Part shown: positions 7,450-11,367 of the stretch, piece by piece
Position numbering within the stretch: the stretch's first letter is position 1
Layout of the letters: every line of letters starts with the position of its first letter
NCBI GenBank assembly: GCA_947523045.1
Contig: CANNUR010000081.1
Span: forward strand, 1 to 11,367
Length of the DNA: 11,367 nt
Direction: 5' to 3'
Origin: an uncultured Prosthecobacter sp.
GTDB lineage: Bacteria > Verrucomicrobiota > Verrucomicrobiia > Verrucomicrobiales > Verrucomicrobiaceae
The notes under the pieces: generated by a model
Databases searched by the model: none
The model's input: the letters and a program-made list of their open reading frames with translations, nothing else
What the model was told of the DNA's origin: nothing
Program-made: the position numbers and the translations under genes

Positions 7450-7463
7450 TTCAATAAATTGAA
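7450..7463. promoter_or_regulatory. Short inverted repeat TTCAA-TAAA-TTGAA
   Basis: This 14-base site has perfect 5-bp arms and a 4-base centre. It sits at the edge of the AT-rich island and overlaps the candidate -35 hexamer (TTGAAA on the minus strand). Arms this short are expected by chance in AT-rich DNA now and then. It is listed because it is one of four inverted repeats within about 130 bases. Confidence 0.3.
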
Positions 7464-7476
7464 CAGGTGATTCGCC

Positions 7477-7510
7477 CTCGGTGGTCCGAGAGCGTGCGCA
7501 ATTTTCGCAC
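7477..7510 (-). terminator. Two adjacent small GC hairpins downstream of the PSD1 gene
   Basis: GTGCG/CGCAC (7494-7498 and 7506-7510, 7-base loop) lies beside CTCGG/CCGAG (7477-7481 and 7486-7490, 4-base loop). They are about 100 bases past the PSD1 stop codon and before the AT-rich island. There is no T-run after either stem, so a classical intrinsic terminator is not shown. They may end or protect the PSD1 transcript. Confidence is low. Confidence 0.25.
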
Positions 7511-7607
7511 AGTGCCTGCTCCGGCTTCCGCGCGGTGTGCAAGCCTAGCCAGCCGTCACGTGGAACGGTCTACGAGCCACCGAAAGCGGCCGTGCAAGCC
7601 TGGATTA

Positions 7608-10319
7608 TCATTCTTCCGGCCGGTCGCCGACGCGCATCTTCTGGAAGGGCACGCTGTCGCAGACGGCCAGGATCAGCTCCTGGAACTTGTGGTCGCCCGC
7701 CTGGGTACGGCGAACGATCTCATGCACGGCGGGCTTGTCGCTGTAGGTCAGGCCGCGGCCGAGGGCGTAGGTGAGCAGGTTTTCCGCCAGGTTGCGGGTG
7801 AAGTCGGCGGTCATGTCGCGAGCCAGAATGCTGCGCAGCTCGGCGAGGTCCTTGAACTCCTGGCCGCGGACGAGACGGCCCGAGGCATCAACCGGGCTCT
7901 TCTTGTCCATGTCGCGCCAGCGGCCGACCGCATCATAGTGCTCGAAGGCGAAGCCCATGGGGTCGAGGAAGGCGTGGCAGCCGGCGCAGGAGATGTGCTC
8001 GCGGTGTTTGGCAAATTGCTCGCGCAGTGTCTGGTTGGAGCGGCGCACCTTGCCCTCATCAAGCGGCGGCACCCCGCCGGGCGCGGGCGGCGGCGGCATG
8101 CCGAGGATGTTTTCCAGCAGGTACTTGCCGCGCTTGATCGGCGAGGTGCGGGTCTGGCCCGAGGTCAGCGTCAGGACGCTGCCATGGGTGAGGATGCCTC
8201 CGCGCGGCGTGCCGGTCAGCGACACCTTTTCAAACTTGTCGCCCTTCACCTCGCCGATGCCGTACCACTTCGACAATTTGGCATTGAGGAAGGTGTAATC
8301 GGCGTTGAGGAACTCCAGCACGCTGCGGTTTTCCTTGAGGATGTACTCGAAGAAGGTCTGGCTCTCGCGCTTCATGCTGGCGGCGAGGTCGCCGCGCCAC
8401 TCGGGGAAGGCGCGGGTATCGGGGGAGACGATGTCCATGTCGCGCAACTGCAGCCACTGGCCGGCAAAGTTCTCGGTCAAGGCAGCGGCGCGCCAGTCGC
8501 CAAGCATGCGCCGCACCTGGGCGTGCAGATTGGCGCGCAGTTCGTTTTTGGCGGCGAGCTGCAGCAGGGTCTCGTCGGGAGGCGCCGACCAGAGGAAATA
8601 AGCCAGGCGGCTGGCCAGGCTGTACTCATCGATAGGCGCAGCTCCGTGCACGACCTCACCAGCCGGCTCGGGCGAGGCGCGGAACAGGAAGCCGGGCGAG
8701 GCGAGCAGGCCTTCCAGCGTGAAGCGCAGGGCGCCAAGCGGCTTTTCGCCCTCCTTCAGCGCGAGCGCGGCGAAGTCGCGCCACTTCTGCACCTCCTCGG
8801 CGCGCATGGGGCGACGGAACAACCGGGTGCCCATTTTTTCGACCAGGGCGGGCACGTCGGCGACGGCGATGCCGGCCTCGACGCCGACCGGCCCCTCGAT
8901 GCGGAACTGATGCACCCAGAGATTGCGGTCTTCCTTGGTCTCGGCGTTGTAGAAATCGTTGAGGAACCAGATCTGCACTTCATGGGCGCCGGCGGGAAGT
9001 TCGGCGTCGAAGCTGAAGAACTGCGGCGCCTGATTCTTCGCCGTGACGCCGAAGGCGCCGATCGTGCGGCCGGCGAGCCGCACCTCGAACTTGGCCGGCT
9101 CATCACCGGCCTGCTGGGCGCCGGCCTTGACGGTGAGACGGTACTTGCCGGCGACGGTCAAGTGCAGCGGATGCTTCACGTAGCCGCTGCTGGCGAGCAG
9201 GATGCCGCCGGTGTCGCGACTGGAGGCGCCCTCGCCCTTGTCAAAATCCTCGCCGGTGAGCTGCAGGAAGGGCAGGCCGGCGGGCTTGTCGCCCAGCAGC
9301 CAGCGCACGAAGCGGCTGCCACGAGGTGCGAGCAGCTGGTGCGGCCCCTTCACGGCCAGACCGGCCAACACGACATTGCGGTCGCGCTTGGCCGGGTCGG
9401 CGTGCTGCGGCTCACTGTGGTCGTTCAGGAAGGCGACCGCCACCTTGTTGTCGCCCGCCTTGAGGTGAACGGTCTGGCGAATCGTCTGCCAGGGCCCCTC
9501 GGCGGCCTTCCAGCGGGTGGTGACGTCGTAGGTGGAAATCTCCTTGCCGGCGATGCGCAGGGCGATCTTGGCCGGTTCGTTGCCCGCCTCGGTGGCGGCT
9601 GCCTGCAGAAGCAGGGTATATTCGCCCTCGGCCGGGGCATTGACCTGAATGGCGGCCTCGGCGTTCGTGGTGAACCAACGCAGGTTGCCCTCCTCGCGGG
9701 TCTCGCCCTTGCTGCGGTAGAACCGGCGGCCTGGAATCTCCAAATCGGCATGCCCGGCATCGCCGGCCTGGATGGCATCGGCGGCGACCCCGCGCGACGC
9801 ACGCAGGTACTTCTCCATCAGCATGGGCGACAGGCTGAGCACGTCGCCGATGTTGTCGTAGCCGTAGCCGGTGTCGTCGGGGGGAAACTCACGCGCCGGG
9901 CGCGAATCGACGTAGAGCAGGTCGCGCACCGTGTTGTTGTACTCGTTGCGGTTGAGCCGGCGCCAGGTGACGTGGCCGGGGTCGGGCTTGGCGGGATCGA
10001 ACCAAAAGATGGCGTCATCGATCCAGGCAACCATGGCATCGCGCTCCTGCAGGTTCGGCGCCGGCTTCTTCTCCGGCGGCATGACGTGGGTGACCAACTG
10101 CTGGCGGACATGGTCCCAAAGCCTCAGGTCGCGGCGCAGGGAGGCATAATCCGTGTGCTCGTCGAAGCTGAAATCGCCCTTGTCCACGCCGTCGGCATGG
10201 CAGTCGTAGCAGTACTGCTCGAGCAGTGGCCGGATGTTCTGTTCAAAGCTCTCCTGCCCGCGCTCGGCGGCGAGGGCGGTGGCGGTGACAAGGGGCAGCA
10301 GCGGAAGGTAGCGGAACAT
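7608..10319 (-). CDS. Secreted PSD1-type cytochrome c protein with DUF1587/1595/1592/1588/1585 and CBM60-like modules
   Basis: The gene encodes 903 residues and is complete. A short signal peptide (1-18, ending ALAA) is followed by a planctomycete-type cytochrome c domain with CYDCH (37-41) and MPP (80-82), a possible axial Met. Next come DUF1587 (WRRLNRNEYNNTVRDLL, 119-135), two CBM60-like modules (about 230-326 and 390-477), DUF1595 (489-549), DUF1592 (563-664), DUF1588 (665-795, with CAGCH at 778-782) and DUF1585 (810-893). The family is common in Planctomycetes and Verrucomicrobia. It is thought to do periplasmic or extracellular redox work, perhaps on polysaccharides, but its substrate is not established. 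The start fits the signal peptide; no Shine-Dalgarno precedes it. The commonly adjacent DUF1552 gene is not found downstream. Confidence 0.95.
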   Translation of the reverse strand: MFRYLPLLPLVTATALAAERGQESFEQNIRPLLEQYCYDCHADGVDKGDFSFDEHTDYASLRRDLRLWDHVRQQLVTHVMPPEKKPAPNLQERDAMVAWIDDAIFWFDPAKPDPGHVTWRRLNRNEYNNTVRDLLYVDSRPAREFPPDDTGYGYDNIGDVLSLSPMLMEKYLRASRGVAADAIQAGDAGHADLEIPGRRFYRSKGETREEGNLRWFTTNAEAAIQVNAPAEGEYTLLLQAAATEAGNEPAKIALRIAGKEISTYDVTTRWKAAEGPWQTIRQTVHLKAGDNKVAVAFLNDHSEPQHADPAKRDRNVVLAGLAVKGPHQLLAPRGSRFVRWLLGDKPAGLPFLQLTGEDFDKGEGASSRDTGGILLASSGYVKHPLHLTVAGKYRLTVKAGAQQAGDEPAKFEVRLAGRTIGAFGVTAKNQAPQFFSFDAELPAGAHEVQIWFLNDFYNAETKEDRNLWVHQFRIEGPVGVEAGIAVADVPALVEKMGTRLFRRPMRAEEVQKWRDFAALALKEGEKPLGALRFTLEGLLASPGFLFRASPEPAGEVVHGAAPIDEYSLASRLAYFLWSAPPDETLLQLAAKNELRANLHAQVRRMLGDWRAAALTENFAGQWLQLRDMDIVSPDTRAFPEWRGDLAASMKRESQTFFEYILKENRSVLEFLNADYTFLNAKLSKWYGIGEVKGDKFEKVSLTGTPRGGILTHGSVLTLTSGQTRTSPIKRGKYLLENILGMPPPPAPGGVPPLDEGKVRRSNQTLREQFAKHREHISCAGCHAFLDPMGFAFEHYDAVGRWRDMDKKSPVDASGRLVRGQEFKDLAELRSILARDMTADFTRNLAENLLTYALGRGLTYSDKPAVHEIVRRTQAGDHKFQELILAVCDSVPFQKMRVGDRPEE
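8889..9152 (-). other. CBM60-like module 2 within the PSD1 protein
   Basis: Residues about 390-477 repeat the pattern of the first module: GKYRLTVKAGAQQAG, DEPAKFEVRLAGRTIG, IWFLNDFYN and EDRNLWVHQFRIEGP. The shared GNEPAK/GDEPAK, FLND and DRN elements show that the two are tandem paralogues about 63 residues apart. This copy keeps the more standard DRNLWV calcium motif, while the first has DRNVVL. Confidence 0.65.
9342..9632 (-). other. CBM60-like module 1 within the PSD1 protein
   Basis: Residues about 230-326 run from GEYTLLLQAAATEAG through NEPAKIALRIAGKEI and VAVAFLNDHSEP to RDRNVVLAGLAVKGP. A strand ending in F-x-N-D followed by a D-R-N-hydrophobic motif is the calcium-site pattern of the Ca-dependent xylan-binding CBM36/CBM60 type. 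The module sits between DUF1587 and DUF1595, a place where such modules are often inserted in this family. Ligand binding here is inferred from pattern only. Confidence 0.6.
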
Positions 10320-10430
10320 GGCAGACAGGGTGGGGGCGGACGCCTGCGCGTCACACAGAGATACGCACGCCGGTGCGCCCGGATTTCCTGACTGTCAATT
10401 GGCATTCGGCAGACCGATCCTGCCCCGCCC
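10320..10430. other. Intergenic gap between the TPR and PSD1 genes
   Basis: These 111 bases hold no gene. On the minus strand a perfect TTGACA lies at 10398-10393, but no -10-like hexamer follows at 16-18 bases, so I do not call a promoter. A small stem GACGC/GCGTC with a 4-base loop lies near 10338-10352. There is no Shine-Dalgarno before the PSD1 ATG. Co-transcription with the TPR gene is possible but not shown. Confidence 0.4.
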
Positions 10431-11367
10431 TCAGCGCCGGCTCTTGAGGAAGCGCTCGAGGTCCTCGAGGAACTTGCCGACACTGTCGCGCGGCTTCAGT
10501 TCCTGGGCGCGTTTGAGCAGCGGGATGGCCTCGGCGTACTTGCCCGAACCTGCGAACAACTGAGCCAGGCGCACCTTGGCATCGGCCTCAAAGGCCTCGA
10601 TGTTGCCGGCGGTCTCGTAGTAGAAGGCGGCCTTCTCCTGGCGCCCCTCCTTCTGGTGGAAACCGCCGAGCAGCAGCAGGGTTTCGCCATCGAGCGGGTC
10701 CTGTTCGGCGACGCGCGCCAGCAGTTCCGCCGCCTCGGCCTCGCGGCCCTCGGCCATGCCGATGCGCGCCTCCAGCTTCAGCACCCGCAGGCGATCGGCC
10801 GGGCTGAGTTGTCCTTTCCCTTCCCCGAGCTTTTGCAGCATCTGGCGCGCGGCCTGGTAGCCCTGCTTGGCGAGCAGGACCTCGGCGGCGCGCAGCGGCA
10901 CGCCGATGTCGCCTCCGGTTTTTTCGTGGGCGCGCAGGTAGGCGCCGGCGGCGGCCTCAAGCAGGCCTTCATTGACGTAAATGTCCCCCAGGGTCGAGAG
11001 CTGGGCGGCCTCGAGTTTGCCGAGGCGGTCGAGCACCTCGAAGTTGGCCGCGGCGGCGAGCATGTCCTTGCGGCCGAGCTGGGCACTGGCCTGCAGGCTC
11101 CACAGGCTGTCGTCCTCCGGCGCTTCGCGGATCATGGTCTCAAGCAAGGCCACCGCCTCGGTGAAACGTTCCTGCAGGTAGAGGGCGCGCACCAGACCGG
11201 TCTTCCAATCCTTGACGTCGGGGCCGAGCACCAGGGCGAGACGGAAGGCCTCCTCGGCCGCGGTGAAGTTCTGCAGTTCCAAATGCGAGATGCCGAGCAA
11301 GCCGTACTGGGTGGAATCCGCGGCACCGAGGCGGATCGCCTCGCTGAAGTGGCGCACCGCCTCCTTG
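10431..11367 (-). CDS. TPR-repeat protein, 5'-partial (C-terminal 311 residues)
   Basis: The frame is open to the right edge, and the TPR pattern (KEAVRHFSEAIRLG) is already under way there, so the true start is outside the window. A GTG at 11357 with a nearby GGAGG is only two bases from that GGAGG and lies inside a repeat helix. I reject it as a start. The protein consists of helical pairs rich in Ala, Leu and Glu, such as FTAAEEAFRLALVLGPD and YAEAIPLLKRAQELKP. It ends in the basic tail ERFLKSRR. TPR proteins are scaffolds for protein-protein contacts. No enzyme domain, membrane segment or lipobox is visible in this part. The PSD1 gene follows 111 bases downstream on the same strand. Confidence 0.9.
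   Translation of the reverse strand, partial: KEAVRHFSEAIRLGAADSTQYGLLGISHLELQNFTAAEEAFRLALVLGPDVKDWKTGLVRALYLQERFTEAVALLETMIREAPEDDSLWSLQASAQLGRKDMLAAAANFEVLDRLGKLEAAQLSTLGDIYVNEGLLEAAAGAYLRAHEKTGGDIGVPLRAAEVLLAKQGYQAARQMLQKLGEGKGQLSPADRLRVLKLEARIGMAEGREAEAAELLARVAEQDPLDGETLLLLGGFHQKEGRQEKAAFYYETAGNIEAFEADAKVRLAQLFAGSGKYAEAIPLLKRAQELKPRDSVGKFLEDLERFLKSRR

Larger units (their letters stand above)
7270..7607 (-). promoter_or_regulatory. Non-coding upstream region of the giant gene, with AT-rich island
   Basis: I see no credible gene in these 338 bases. From about 7300 to 7465 the composition drops sharply (about 35% GC at 7321-7380 and 25% at 7381-7440) against strongly GC-rich flanks. This is usual for a promoter region. 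A weak sigma-70-like pair on the minus strand is TTGAAA (7454-7449) and AATTAT (7431-7426) with a 17-base spacer, but the -10 matches consensus at only four of six positions. If it is used, the 5' leader would be about 150 nt. No ribosome binding site precedes the ATG; a GAGG lies about 35 bases too far away. Confidence 0.5.

Noticed and set aside
7494..7510. GTGCG/CGCAC hairpin as a strong intrinsic terminator
   Set aside because: The stem is only five base pairs and no T-run follows it on the minus strand. It is kept only as a low-confidence candidate.
7467..10391. 974-codon open frame on the plus strand opposite the PSD1 gene
   Set aside because: It is unusually long, but it overlaps a minus-strand gene with clear domain motifs in order (CXXCH, DUF1587 to DUF1585). 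Its own translation shows no recognisable domain and is compositionally biased as expected for an antisense shadow in GC-rich DNA.
10393..10398. Perfect TTGACA (minus strand) as a -35 box for the PSD1 gene
   Set aside because: No -10-like hexamer follows at 16-18 bases. The nearest loose match, TATCTC, is 29 bases away.
10431..11357. GTG at 11357 as the start of the TPR gene, with GGAGG just upstream
   Set aside because: The GGAGG is only two bases from the GTG, too close for ribosome binding. The residues before it (KEA) continue a TPR helix in the same frame, so the gene begins outside the window.

Overview
The window is high-GC bacterial DNA in which all three recognisable genes lie on the minus strand. 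Read in the direction of transcription they are: the C-terminal part of a TPR-repeat protein (11367 to 10431), a complete secreted PSD1-type cytochrome c protein with DUF1587/1595/1592/1588/1585 modules (10319 to 7608), and a very large exported mosaic protein (7269 to past position 1). PSD1-type proteins are typical of the Planctomycetes-Verrucomicrobia group, and neither complete gene start has a Shine-Dalgarno sequence. I infer a verrucomicrobial or planctomycetal bacterium, with Verrucomicrobia as my first guess. No rRNA, tRNA, CRISPR array, insertion sequence or phage gene is visible.

The left two thirds (1-7269) is one uninterrupted reading frame of 2423 codons that runs off the left edge. 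From the N-terminus it has a long signal peptide, a large domain somewhat like IgGFc-binding domains, a DUF11-like domain, two copies of a module with the motif LTETGxxTGxF, an unassigned beta-rich domain, two more DUF11-like domains, one SdrD B-like domain, and an array of at least five Calx-beta-like repeats of 142-152 residues. The last two repeats in the window are nearly identical at the DNA level (one silent difference over 255 bp), which points to recent expansion. The layout is that of a cell-surface or secreted adhesin/matrix protein.

Upstream of it, 7270-7607 is non-coding. It contains an AT-rich island (about 25-35% GC) with four separate perfect inverted repeats, and this is the likely promoter/operator region of the giant gene. 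The PSD1 gene (7608-10319) encodes a signal peptide, two CXXCH haem motifs and a tandem pair of CBM60-like carbohydrate-binding modules. The usual DUF1552 partner is not downstream of it. A 111-bp gap separates it from the TPR gene.

The TPR and PSD1 genes could share a transcript. The giant gene probably has its own promoter. A working idea, by inference only, is an envelope-associated set: a redox enzyme that binds polysaccharide, next to a large surface protein. Most other long open frames, including a 974-codon frame on the plus strand opposite the PSD1 gene, are antisense shadows of the real genes.
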